From: Methylococcaceae bacterium
Lineage (GTDB): Bacteria; Pseudomonadota; Gammaproteobacteria; Methylococcales; Methylomonadaceae
Direction of reading: 5' to 3'
DNA length: 64,000 bases
Assembly: GCA_021647585.1 (NCBI GenBank)
Contig: JAKIUK010000003.1
Span: 1-64,000 of the forward strand
The notes under the pieces are model-generated. The model was not told the origin of the DNA and ran no database searches. It saw only the letters and a program-made list of their open reading frames with translations. Position numbers and translations under genes: made by a program. This document shows positions 8,692 through 15,637 of this stretch, piece after piece. Numbering within the stretch: the first letter of the stretch is position 1; each line of letters opens with the position of its first letter.

Positions 8692-9159
8692 ATGGCTGTT
8701 CAAACACTTGACAGTAACAACACGAACCAACATTTTGGCGTACATTTGACACTGGAAGGTTATGGAGCCTGCCGTGAAAAACTTGCGGATATGAATTTTA
8801 TTCTTTCCTGGCTGAGTAATGTTCCTGCAGAAATTGGTATGCATAAAATTGCTGAGCCCTTGGTAATAGAGGTTGGAAAACAAAACCCTAAGGACCCGGG
8901 TGGTATTAGTGGATTTGTTCTAATCGCTGAGAGCCATATTAGCATTCATACTTTTCCGTTACGCTGTTTTCTTACAGCTGATGTCTACACATGTCAGAAC
9001 GACCTAGATACAAAAAATATTAAAAGCAAATTCCGTGATGCTTTTAACCTTCATGAAATTGAGGCACAACTTATTATTAGGGGATTACGTTACCCACAAC
9101 ATAATATTCATAACGGAGATAGCAATGCACCCAGTCAACATTGGGTAGCTGCATCATGA
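8692..9159 (+). CDS. SpeD/AdoMetDC-family pyruvoyl-dependent decarboxylase
   Basis: The 155-residue protein belongs to the short prokaryotic S-adenosylmethionine decarboxylase family (SpeD class 1B). The self-processing site is IAESHISIHTFP: cleavage between E80 and S81 would turn S81 into the pyruvoyl cofactor. H86 and C101 (in DVYTC) keep exactly the spacing of the catalytic Ser63, His68 and Cys83 of the Thermotoga enzyme. Unusually, the Glu that normally follows HTFP is replaced by Leu (HTFPLRCF). No spermidine synthase gene is nearby; SpeD homologues without that partner are known to include arginine and ornithine decarboxylases. Here it is followed by a ureohydrolase, so pyruvoyl-dependent arginine decarboxylation to agmatine is a reasonable alternative to AdoMet decarboxylation. 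It overlaps the next gene by four bases. Confidence 0.82.
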   Translation: MAVQTLDSNNTNQHFGVHLTLEGYGACREKLADMNFILSWLSNVPAEIGMHKIAEPLVIEVGKQNPKDPGGISGFVLIAESHISIHTFPLRCFLTADVYTCQNDLDTKNIKSKFRDAFNLHEIEAQLIIRGLRYPQHNIHNGDSNAPSQHWVAAS

Positions 9160-10118
9160 ATTTACGGGAATTTATTGATTATCATTTTCGTCACTTTAAC
9201 GCAGGTGTTCTCCGAGATGCTGCTCGTGCCTACGAAAAACATATGGAATCACAAGGGTTAATGTTTGTAACATTAGCGGGTGCAATGAGTACCGCGGAAC
9301 TGGGTATATCATTTGCTCAATTGATTCGTGCAGGAAAGGTCAATGCTATTTGCTGTACCGGTGCTAATTTGGAGGAAGATCTTTTTAACGCGGTTGCTCA
9401 TAATCATTACAAACGTCTTAGTTGTTATCGCGATTTGACGCCATCAGATGAATACGATCTTTATACCCAGGGAATGAATAGGGTCACTGATACATGCATT
9501 CCCGAAGATCAGGCCATGAGTCATATCTTGAAATTCGTTGAAAAGGAATGGCTCGCAGCATCTCAGGAAAGTAAAAGCAGATTTCCTCATGAATACCTCA
9601 TAAGCATATTATCCGATCAGGATTTTTTGAATAGCTTTGAGGTTGATCGTTCACATTCCTGGCTACTTGCTGCAGCCGAACATGAAATACCTATCTTTGT
9701 TCCTGGTTGGGAAGATTCAACACTAGGCAACAAGTTTGTTGCATCAGTCATTGAAGGTAAACTAAATAGAAGTTGTATGTTATCCGGTCTCGATTATATG
9801 CAGTGCCTGATTAAGTGGTATCAAAAAAAATCGCAAAATTCCAGTATTGGATTTTTCCAGATTGGAGGTGGCATTGCCGGTGATTTTCCTATTTGTGTAG
9901 TTCCCCTATTAGCCCAGGATATTCAGGTTGAAACTCGGTTGTGGGGCTATTTTTGTCAAATCACCGATGCGCAAGAAAGTTACGGAGGCTATTCTGGTGC
10001 ATTACCTAATGAAAAAATTACCTGGGGTAAGCTTGGTATCGATACCCCAAAATATGTCATCCACAGTGATGCTACTATTGTCGCACCACTTATCTTTCAA
10101 TACCTTTTGGAAAAATAA
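9156..10118 (+). CDS. Deoxyhypusine-synthase-like enzyme (possible homospermidine synthase)
   Basis: The ATG at 9156 overlaps the SpeD-like stop (ATGA) and gives 320 residues. The protein carries deoxyhypusine synthase family marks: VTLAGAMSTAELG near the N-terminus, CCTGANLEEDLFN matching the NAD-binding 'TAGGxEEDL' region, FQIGGGIAGDFP in the C-terminal half, and SGALPNEKITWGKLG followed by VIHSDATIVAPLIF. The Lys in WGKLG (K292) aligns with the catalytic lysine that carries the 4-aminobutyl intermediate. Bacteria lack eIF5A, and characterised bacterial members transfer the aminobutyl group to putrescine, making homospermidine. That activity is the most likely here, but a different amine acceptor is possible. 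The catalytic Lys is intact, so the enzyme is probably active. It sits in a tight operon with a decarboxylase and a ureohydrolase. Confidence 0.82.
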   Translation: MNLREFIDYHFRHFNAGVLRDAARAYEKHMESQGLMFVTLAGAMSTAELGISFAQLIRAGKVNAICCTGANLEEDLFNAVAHNHYKRLSCYRDLTPSDEYDLYTQGMNRVTDTCIPEDQAMSHILKFVEKEWLAASQESKSRFPHEYLISILSDQDFLNSFEVDRSHSWLLAAAEHEIPIFVPGWEDSTLGNKFVASVIEGKLNRSCMLSGLDYMQCLIKWYQKKSQNSSIGFFQIGGGIAGDFPICVVPLLAQDIQVETRLWGYFCQITDAQESYGGYSGALPNEKITWGKLGIDTPKYVIHSDATIVAPLIFQYLLEK

Positions 10119-10124
10119 CAGGCT

Positions 10125-11003
10125 ATGTTTTGCACTAACAATTCTATCGCTGCCGATGCCATGGTCATCGGAATTCCTTATAGTTATGGTGCTTCCTTTG
10201 GGTTAGGAGCAGAACGCGGCCCTGCAGCAATTCTTGCTTGCATGGAACAGCAGATCGAATTATTTGAGCGTTTTACCGCGACCGAACCCGCACTTCTTTA
10301 TCGAATTCGCCAGGAAATACTCTCTTCTATATCCACTCTTTCCCCTGAAGAAATGATTGCAAAAGTTGCAAACAGGTTATCTAGGATTGATGCGTTTACT
10401 GTTTTACTCGGAGGAGTGCATACGGTCTCCATTGGTGCCTTTGAATCGCTGCAACAACGGTTTCAATCCCGTGATATCACAATTCTGCAAATAGATGCAC
10501 ATCTTGATATGCGAGATGATGATTCCGATTATAACATGGTAAATCCAAGCCGATTTTCCCACGCCTGCATAATGCGACGTGCTGTCGAGATGGGGTTTAA
10601 AACATGTTCCGTGGGTACCCGAGCTTATTCCATTGCTGAATACCAATTTGCGAAGAAAAAAGAATTGCCAGTATTTGAAATGGGGCGAGGTAAAGCACTG
10701 CAAATTGAGGACATCCTTGCGGCCATTAAAACAGAGAAAATCTATATTACCATAGATGTTGATGGTTTCGATCCGAGTATATTCCCCGCTACTGGAACCC
10801 CAGTTCCTGGAGGTATTAGCTGGGAATTTGGAACTGCTCTCCTGCGGCGAGTGATCTCAGAGAGAGATATAATTGGTGCCGATATTGTTGAAACGGCACC
10901 TGATGGTGTTGTAGGCTTGACCGAATATGCAGCCGCACAACTTTGCTATGACTTGATCAGTTACAAACTATTGAAGTCTGATGGCAAGCTATATTTTGTC
11001 TAA
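10125..11003 (+). CDS. Agmatinase/arginase-family ureohydrolase (SpeB-like)
   Basis: This 292-residue protein has the complete binuclear manganese site of the ureohydrolase family: H99 in GGVHT, D124/H126/D128 in IDAHLDMRD, and D211/D213 in TIDVDGFDPS; H146 in SRFSHA is the usual catalytic histidine. The TGTPVPGG motif is also present. The family removes urea from arginine, agmatine, N1-aminopropylagmatine or related guanidines. Neighbouring polyamine genes argue for agmatine or an aminopropylated agmatine, not arginine. GGVHT in place of the commoner GGDHS/GGEHS is a mild departure that occurs in the second shell. The start is six bases after the upstream stop, and the end overlaps the transporter gene by 23 bases, so translation is likely coupled. 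Confidence 0.85.
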   Translation: MFCTNNSIAADAMVIGIPYSYGASFGLGAERGPAAILACMEQQIELFERFTATEPALLYRIRQEILSSISTLSPEEMIAKVANRLSRIDAFTVLLGGVHTVSIGAFESLQQRFQSRDITILQIDAHLDMRDDDSDYNMVNPSRFSHACIMRRAVEMGFKTCSVGTRAYSIAEYQFAKKKELPVFEMGRGKALQIEDILAAIKTEKIYITIDVDGFDPSIFPATGTPVPGGISWEFGTALLRRVISERDIIGADIVETAPDGVVGLTEYAAAQLCYDLISYKLLKSDGKLYFV

Positions 11004-11916
11004 GAAACGAGGAAATAATCCCCGACCTATTCAATATAAAAATGTTATGCACGGTATATTACTTGTACTGCTGGGTATGGCTTGGGGATTACAATTTACA
11101 CTCTTAAAAGTAACTAGCAACGCTGGTATCAACGAATCGAACATTCTTTACTCGGCCATATTTTTGTTGGCTGTTGGATATCTTATTGCTTTGATCTGCT
11201 GTAAGGCTATGTTCCGACCCAGTTTGAACCATATTCGATATTTTGTACTTAGCAGTTTATTTGGCTTTATAGTGCCACTCACTGCAACTGTATTTGCGCT
11301 CAGTTATATTTCGGCAGGTGAAATTGTTTTAATTGAATCTTTATCCCCTGTGTTTACGATTGCAATTTCGATGCTGCTAGGTACAGAGCGTGTCTGTAGA
11401 AAGCGCATAATTGCAGTAATATTAGCGATTATTGGTGTCGCTATTCTCTTTGAATCTGCAAAGGTTTCTCACAGCAATCTGCAGCTGACTGGACTTACAA
11501 TCGCACTTGCAGTGCCACTTTTCTGGGCAATAGACTATATCTATGTTGCAAACACGTGGCCAACTGATCTCAGCACCCTTCAGGTTGTTACTGGAGAAGC
11601 AGCTACTGCAGCTTTGCTGCTTATTCCTTTTATCCCACTATCGGTCGATTCATACCCTGAATTATCATGGGGTAGTGGTCAAATTGCAATTGTTGCATTC
11701 GTTATTTTAAGTTTCTTTGAAGGTTATCTTTATTTTTTTCTGTTGAAGCGGGCTAAAGCTGTTTTTGTTTCTCTGGCAAGTTTTGTTGGTTTGATTAGTG
11801 GCATATTGTGGAGCATCTTAATCCTTGCTGAGTCACATTCTATGTTAACCTGGATAGCATTAATTTTAATCTCAGGAGCAATGCTCATTGCTCTTATTGG
11901 GAAGGGGCATCAATAG
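10981..11916 (+). CDS. EamA/DMT-superfamily transporter
   Basis: The 311-residue product has about ten hydrophobic segments and two EamA repeats, the layout of drug/metabolite transporters of the inner membrane (RhaT/YdcZ/EamA type). Clear segments include GILLVLLGMAWGLQFTLLKV, NILYSAIFLLAVGYLIALIC, YISAGEIVLIESLSPVFTIA and RIIAVILAIIGVAILF in the first half, and WIALILISGAMLIALIGKG at the end. Family members export amino acids, amines and metabolites or import nucleotide sugars. Because it overlaps the ureohydrolase gene by 23 bases, it probably moves the product (or a precursor) of the polyamine-type enzymes; direction and substrate are inferred only. ATG 10981 gives a short hydrophilic leader; ATG 11047 is an alternative start just before the first membrane segment. 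Confidence 0.82.
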   Translation: MASYILSKKRGNNPRPIQYKNVMHGILLVLLGMAWGLQFTLLKVTSNAGINESNILYSAIFLLAVGYLIALICCKAMFRPSLNHIRYFVLSSLFGFIVPLTATVFALSYISAGEIVLIESLSPVFTIAISMLLGTERVCRKRIIAVILAIIGVAILFESAKVSHSNLQLTGLTIALAVPLFWAIDYIYVANTWPTDLSTLQVVTGEAATAALLLIPFIPLSVDSYPELSWGSGQIAIVAFVILSFFEGYLYFFLLKRAKAVFVSLASFVGLISGILWSILILAESHSMLTWIALILISGAMLIALIGKGHQ

Positions 11917-12043
11917 CAGTGATAAGATCATTGCTACCCGAATGAACTGTGTATAGTAGGTAAGTATAATGGCAAGCGAACAGCACCCACACCTGTTCAA
12001 CTTAATATAAAACCATTATCCTTAGTATTTTTGAAGGGAAAAA

Positions 12044-12115
12044 ATGATGGCAATATCAAAACACTGGCTAAACCACATTGAAAGATGGCAACGTAACGGC
12101 TTCTTCCAACCATAG
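12044..12115 (+). pseudogene. N-terminal fragment resembling an IS66-type accessory protein
   Basis: A 23-codon frame with a good ribosome binding site (GAAGGGAAAAA) reads MMAISKHWLNHIERWQRNGFFQP. The pattern 'hWlnHIerWqrnG...Q' is how IS66-family TnpA/accessory proteins begin, before an 'xxYCRxHGL' continuation that is missing here. The stop codon lies at the very edge of an attC-like site, so the gene seems to have been cut off by a recombination or insertion event. Short length keeps this call tentative. Confidence 0.35.
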
Positions 12116-12230
12116 GATCCAATTGACCGCTGACAGCGCAGTTCGTTTAAAAAGGTAATTTTTTTATCAATACATCATCGTGCTGGCAGAGTTCATCATC
12201 CATCTGCCAACATCAACTGATGCAGTCGTT
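12116..12230 (+). other. Second attC-like site (degenerate)
   Basis: The segment is clearly related to 1641-1770: AATTGACCGCTGACAGC at the left, TTTTTTATCAAT and GGCAGAGTTCATCATCCATC in the middle, and CATCTGCCAACATCAACTGA at the right, in the same order and spacing. The ends can pair (AATTGACCGCTGACAGC with CTGCCAACATCAACTG). The right-hand core reads GTCGTT, not GCGTTAG, so the site may be decayed or damaged by the palindromic element that begins four bases later. Together with the half-site at 12982 it would bracket the yefM-yoeB pair as a cassette. Confidence 0.45.
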
Positions 12231-12233
12231 CAA

Positions 12234-12394
12234 GCTGTAGAAAAACCTCTGAGGAAAAAATGACAAGAAAAATCTACAGCGGAGAGTGCTCTCAAATGGA
12301 ATTGGTAGAGGTTTACCATGCTAGAATCCACGTAGAAACGCGTTTTTTAGGTGGTTTGTTCATTCAAAAAAGTAGCTGGAGGTTTTTCTACAGC
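12234..12394. repeat. 161-bp element with 16-bp terminal inverted repeats
   Basis: GCTGTAGAAAAACCTC (12234-12249) is repeated in perfect inverted orientation as GAGGTTTTTCTACAGC (12379-12394). The interior holds a second partial copy of the tip (AATCTACAGC near 12271-12280) and a short frame of no recognised family. Length and structure suggest a MITE-like non-autonomous element. No flanking target duplication longer than a few bases was evident. Confidence 0.55.
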
Positions 12395-12408
12395 CTCGTT
12401 AGGGTAAT

Positions 12409-12678
12409 TTAAAATTGATCATAATGTCCGCCAATTGCGTAAATATAAATATAATCTTTATCATACTTATAAATAACACGGTCTTTTTGGCTAATTCGTC
12501 GAGACCACAAACCAGAGAGGTTATGTTTTAATGGTTCAGGTTTTCCAGTTCCAGTGCGTGGGTAAATACGGAGAATTTCTTTTAACAAACGACAAAGCAC
12601 TTTGTGTAGCTTTTTGTCTTTTTGCCTAAGCTCCTCATATGCTGCCCAGGTATTACCCTCAAATACCAGTGATCTCAT
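12409..12678 (-). CDS. yoeB: YoeB-family toxin
   Basis: The 89-residue product matches YoeB closely: LVFEGNTWAAYEEL at the N-terminus, GKPEPLKHNLSGLWSRRIS in the middle and the C-terminal IGGHYDQF, equivalent to the ACRYHY end of E. coli YoeB. YoeB is a ribosome-dependent mRNA endonuclease. The Glu of KPEPL, the Arg residues of WSRRI and the His-Tyr near the end, which form its active site, are present. The ATG at 12678 is chosen because the family starts there; it lies inside the last codons of yefM, a 20-base overlap typical of the pair. Transcription is leftward, opposite to the first TA pair. An inverted-repeat element lies just downstream. Confidence 0.9.
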   Translation of the reverse strand: MRSLVFEGNTWAAYEELRQKDKKLHKVLCRLLKEILRIYPRTGTGKPEPLKHNLSGLWSRRISQKDRVIYKYDKDYIYIYAIGGHYDQF

Positions 12679-12931
12679 CAAGCTCTCCGGCAGTCGGTTT
12701 ATACCCCTTGTTTTTTGTGTTTGTAGTAGCTGAGGCCACAATTTGCTTCATTAAGTCATTGTTTTGCAAAACATATAGTGTTTCTTGCTCACGCTCCCAA
12801 TCATCCGCACTTAAAACGACAAAATCAGCACCACTTCTACGCGTCACCTTAAGTGGCAAATGCTCGCTAACCACTTGTTCTACAAATTGTTTTAGGTTAT
12901 CTCTAAATTTATTTACACTAATACTATCCAT
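12659..12931 (-). CDS. yefM: YefM-family antitoxin
   Basis: The protein (90 residues from ATG 12931) starts MDSISVNKFRDNLKQFVEQV and continues with LPLKVTRRSGADFVVLSADDWEREQETLYVL, the classical YefM/Phd N-terminal domain; the C-terminal part (YKPTAGELDEI) is the toxin-binding tail. AAGGTG about nine bases upstream supports this start; an upstream TTG/ATG would add 13 residues of no pattern. YefM neutralises YoeB and represses the operon by binding TGTAC palindromes. One such site, TGTAC...GTACA, lies at 12949-12967. The pair faces left, between two attC-like segments, in a small accessory island next to mutM. Confidence 0.9.
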   Translation of the reverse strand: MDSISVNKFRDNLKQFVEQVVSEHLPLKVTRRSGADFVVLSADDWEREQETLYVLQNNDLMKQIVASATTNTKNKGYKPTAGELDEITGI

Positions 12932-12948
12932 CTCATGCACCTTTATAA

Positions 12949-12967
12949 TGTACTGTAAGTCCGTACA
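12949..12967. promoter_or_regulatory. Candidate YefM operator
   Basis: TGTAC (12949-12953) and GTACA (12963-12967) form an inverted repeat about 18 bases upstream of the yefM start. The E. coli YefM operator is also built from TGTACA-type half-sites, so this is very likely the autoregulation site. Confidence 0.55.
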
Positions 12968-12981
12968 CAATAGTAGAAGAG

Positions 12982-13021
12982 CCCTAACAAGTCAATTATC
13001 GTTGACCGGTTTTACACGCCG
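12982..13021 (+). other. Half of an attC-like site interrupted by a group II intron end
   Basis: CCTAACAAGTCAATTATCG followed by TTGACCGGTTTTACACGCC looks like the left half of a typical attC site (core CTAACAA, then the L-box region). Where the right half should follow, the sequence changes at 13022 to the 3' end of a group II intron on the minus strand. Group IIC-attC introns are known to use attC sites as targets, so this junction fits an intron landing in an attC. The right half has not been found. Confidence 0.45.
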
Positions 13022-13258
13022 ATCGGGTTAGAGGAGGCGGCAGCCTCCGTTTGCCCACAGAACCGTGCATACAGGTCCATACACGACTCCTCACGTAAGA
13101 CGTATCCATTGAGAAACTTCAAACCAATGCTCCAGTTTTCGATCAGATTGTATTACCTGCCCTTTCAGATTTATAAACCAACTGTTCGGATAAGCTCTCG
13201 TCACTGCTAGTGCATTGGAGAGTTGCCACCGTTTATTGAAGTGGCTCAGTATAATGAA
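13022..13258 (-). mobile_element. Group II intron 3' tail with RT C-terminal fragment
   Basis: Read on the minus strand, about 13255-13091 encodes an RT C-terminal tail (HFNKRWQLSNALAVTRAY, then WFINLKGQVIQ and HWFEVSQWIRLT), which resembles the maturase ending 'RW-x-LA-x-ALA ... W-F-x-x-x-G-x-V'. It is followed by CGTGTATGGACCTGTATGCACG (two halves of a domain V-like hairpin), GGTTCTGTGGGC, and a domain VI-like stem GGAGGC...GCCTCC ending TCTAACCCGAT at 13022. Only the last part of the element remains; the 5' side abuts the mutM stop codon. It is of a different subtype from the remnant at 119-997. Confidence 0.6.
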
Positions 13259-13262
13259 CGTA

Positions 13263-14081
13263 TTATTTTTGACAATTAGGACAAAAATAACTGGCACGTT
13301 GAGCTATTTTTATTTGCTTTATAGGTGATGAGCAGCGTACACATAATTCATTAGCACGACCATAAACAGCCAAAGATTGCTGGAAATATCCAGGTTTTCC
13401 TTGTTCATTAACAAAGTCACGTAAGGTTGTTCCGCCTTGTTCTATGGCTTGTTGTAAAACAATTTTTATACATTCAGCTAATTTTTGATAACGTTTTAAG
13501 GATATTCTTCCTGCCTGTCTGGCGGGGTGGATTCCTGCCATAAAAAGAGCCTCACTGGCATAGATGTTTCCAACGCCTACGACATTATGGCCATCCATAA
13601 TGAAAGATTTGATTGTCGTTTTTCTATTTTTCGCTTGTTTATGCAGATGAGCACCTGTGAATTGTTTTGACAGAGGTTCTGGTCCTAGTTGACTGATCAG
13701 TTTATGTTGTTGAATTGGTTCAGCGGTATGCAGAATCGCACCGAACCTACGGGTGTCATTAAAACGGAGCACTGTTTCATCAGTAAATACAAAATCCACA
13801 TGGTCATGTTTTCCTGGCTTTTGTTCTGTATTGACGATACGCAAACTGCCAGACATACCTAAATGAATAATCACAGTTTCAGTGTTATTGGTTTTTAGTA
13901 AACAATATTTTGCTCTTCGACTGACATTTTGAATGATAGATCCAGTGAGTAGATCTCGAAAGTTTTCAGTGATAGGCCAGCGCAACTGGGTTTGGCGAAT
14001 AATAATATCAGTTATTTTTTTTCCAGTGATGTGAGGGCTGATACCTCTACAGGTTGTTTCTACTTCGGGTAATTCGGGCAT
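13263..14081 (-). CDS. mutM: Formamidopyrimidine-DNA glycosylase
   Basis: The enzyme removes 8-oxoguanine and formamidopyrimidines from DNA and nicks the abasic site. The start is fixed by the invariant MPELPEVET: P2 is the nucleophile and E3 the general acid, so ATG 14081 (272 residues) is correct and a longer frame to 14129 is not. The helix-two-turn-helix region reads VVGVGNIYASEALFMAGIHP and the C-terminal zinc finger is C-x2-C...C-x2-C (CVRCSSPIKQIKIAQRASYFCPNC). All key residues are present. The stop codon directly abuts the group II intron fragment, so the natural downstream neighbour has been replaced. Confidence 0.97.
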   Translation of the reverse strand: MPELPEVETTCRGISPHITGKKITDIIIRQTQLRWPITENFRDLLTGSIIQNVSRRAKYCLLKTNNTETVIIHLGMSGSLRIVNTEQKPGKHDHVDFVFTDETVLRFNDTRRFGAILHTAEPIQQHKLISQLGPEPLSKQFTGAHLHKQAKNRKTTIKSFIMDGHNVVGVGNIYASEALFMAGIHPARQAGRISLKRYQKLAECIKIVLQQAIEQGGTTLRDFVNEQGKPGYFQQSLAVYGRANELCVRCSSPIKQIKIAQRASYFCPNCQK

Positions 14082-14293
14082 GGAATTAATGTGTATGTAT
14101 AGAGAACTCTGGCTCCAAATTAATGGCATTTATCGTTACCATGAAGGGCTTGAAGGCATTATTATTTAACCTTGTGTGATGCATTGAGATGATTTATTAA
14201 AATTTGTTTAATTCTTATTCTCTCCCTTCATTTTCTTCATCTACTTCACGGTATAAAAACAGGAGACCGCTGTATTTTTAATCAATCGTAATT

Positions 14294-15637
14294 TCAACGG
14301 CGTTTACGTTTACGCCAGATAATAAAACCAGTGATAATTAATAGCAGAGGTAAACCAAAAAGAAACCACAAACCTATAACGGCAATTGATGTTTTTGATA
14401 ATTGTAATGATTTTCCGGGTGCTATTTTGACAGGTATTTCAATAAACTGATCATCATGTGTTAACCAATTGATAATCCGGAAACCCAGTTCGGAATTTCC
14501 TACGTTTCCTAGGAAAGCATTGGATAAAAAATCACCATCTCCTATGACCACAATACGCTGTTGTTTTTTATCTGAAAAATCACGGGTTAAGGCATAAGCA
14601 ATAGTTAGCGGCCCCTCACGTTCTTCACTGTCCACATCGAAGCGAATATTACCGGAAATTTCCCCCGTTTCTGTCCACGAGCGTAATACGCTGCTAATAA
14701 ACGGTTCAGTGTTATATGGGCTTTCTTCAGTTGTTTCCAATGCGGCAGCTACCGGGAAAACAGTAATGCTGTTGAAGTTTCGAGTGATTGGGTGACGACT
14801 ATATTCACTGACTAAAACAAACGTAGGGTCATCAATACCATACAGGTCAGAACGGGTATCGACGATAGTACCGGAAAGTTTATGTATTCCAAGTAGTTCT
14901 TCAATTTCTGTTGTATGCTGGTTTTTCGGATCAGTCAGCAGTAATAAATTACCTCCCTGATCAATATAATCAATAATAATATTGAGTTCGCCAGCTAATA
15001 AAGCAACGGCTGGGGCTGCAATAACCAACAGAGCAGAATTATCGGGAATTGCAGATAATTGAGCCAGGTTGACAGTTAGTGCTTTAATCTTATGCTCACC
15101 CAGTTTTTTCCCAAACAGCCCTAAATCAAAATTGGATTTACCAGCAGGTGCACGTTCACCATGACCGGTTAAAAAGGAAATCCAGTGTTCATTAGTATTG
15201 GCAAGTTGAAGTAAAGCATTTGATAAAGTGGATTCATCCAGAAATGTTATTTTTTCTTTGCGCCCTTGATATTCAACGATAATGGCGCCTTGTGGTCCTA
15301 TGTTCAATTCTCGAGCCTTTTCTGGAACTGAGTTTGGATCGATAAATCTTATGTCGATATCGTTTTTAAAACGGCTGTATTTGTTAAGTAGTTGTGCAAT
15401 CTGTTTTTGTAAATTCGTTTCTTTAATATAGGCTGTAATTGTGATGGATTCGGGTAAGGTTGCCAGTATTTTTTGTGAAGCTATGGACAGAGTGTTACTT
15501 GCATTAGCTGTTAAATCTGTTTGTGCGGTATACACGCGACTTAGCCACGCTAAAGCAATTAACAGAGACAAAATAAGGTAGGTTAATAGCCAGTTTTTCA
15601 AACGGATGCGCTGATGAATATGTTGGGTTATTTTCAT
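14294..15637 (-). CDS. GldG-like ABC system auxiliary protein
   Basis: The 447-residue protein has one N-terminal membrane segment (NWLLTYLILSLLIALAWLS), a large periplasmic region, and a C-terminal membrane segment (IAVIGLWFLFGLPLLLIITGFIIW) with a basic tail. The centre matches the ABC_transp_aux/GldG domain: FIDPNSVPEKARELNIGPQG, FLTGHGERAP, LLLLTDPKN and VIGDGDFLSN. Proteins of this type accompany GldA/GldF-like ABC transporters; in Bacteroidetes they serve gliding, but in proteobacteria the role is unknown. It overlaps the permease gene by four bases and is the last gene of the minus-strand operon with the ATPase, hflD and rhodanese genes. A short run after it contains no clear terminator. 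Confidence 0.83.
   Translation of the reverse strand: MKITQHIHQRIRLKNWLLTYLILSLLIALAWLSRVYTAQTDLTANASNTLSIASQKILATLPESITITAYIKETNLQKQIAQLLNKYSRFKNDIDIRFIDPNSVPEKARELNIGPQGAIIVEYQGRKEKITFLDESTLSNALLQLANTNEHWISFLTGHGERAPAGKSNFDLGLFGKKLGEHKIKALTVNLAQLSAIPDNSALLVIAAPAVALLAGELNIIIDYIDQGGNLLLLTDPKNQHTTEIEELLGIHKLSGTIVDTRSDLYGIDDPTFVLVSEYSRHPITRNFNSITVFPVAAALETTEESPYNTEPFISSVLRSWTETGEISGNIRFDVDSEEREGPLTIAYALTRDFSDKKQQRIVVIGDGDFLSNAFLGNVGNSELGFRIINWLTHDDQFIEIPVKIAPGKSLQLSKTSIAVIGLWFLFGLPLLLIITGFIIWRKRKRR

Noticed and set aside
12260..12412. Small frame within the 161-bp inverted-repeat element
   Set aside because: Reads into the second terminal repeat and resembles no transposase; probably chance.
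13091..13297. Separate small protein after mutM
   Set aside because: Its first part is mutM sequence in another frame and the rest is the C-terminal tail of a group II intron RT, so it is described as an intron fragment.
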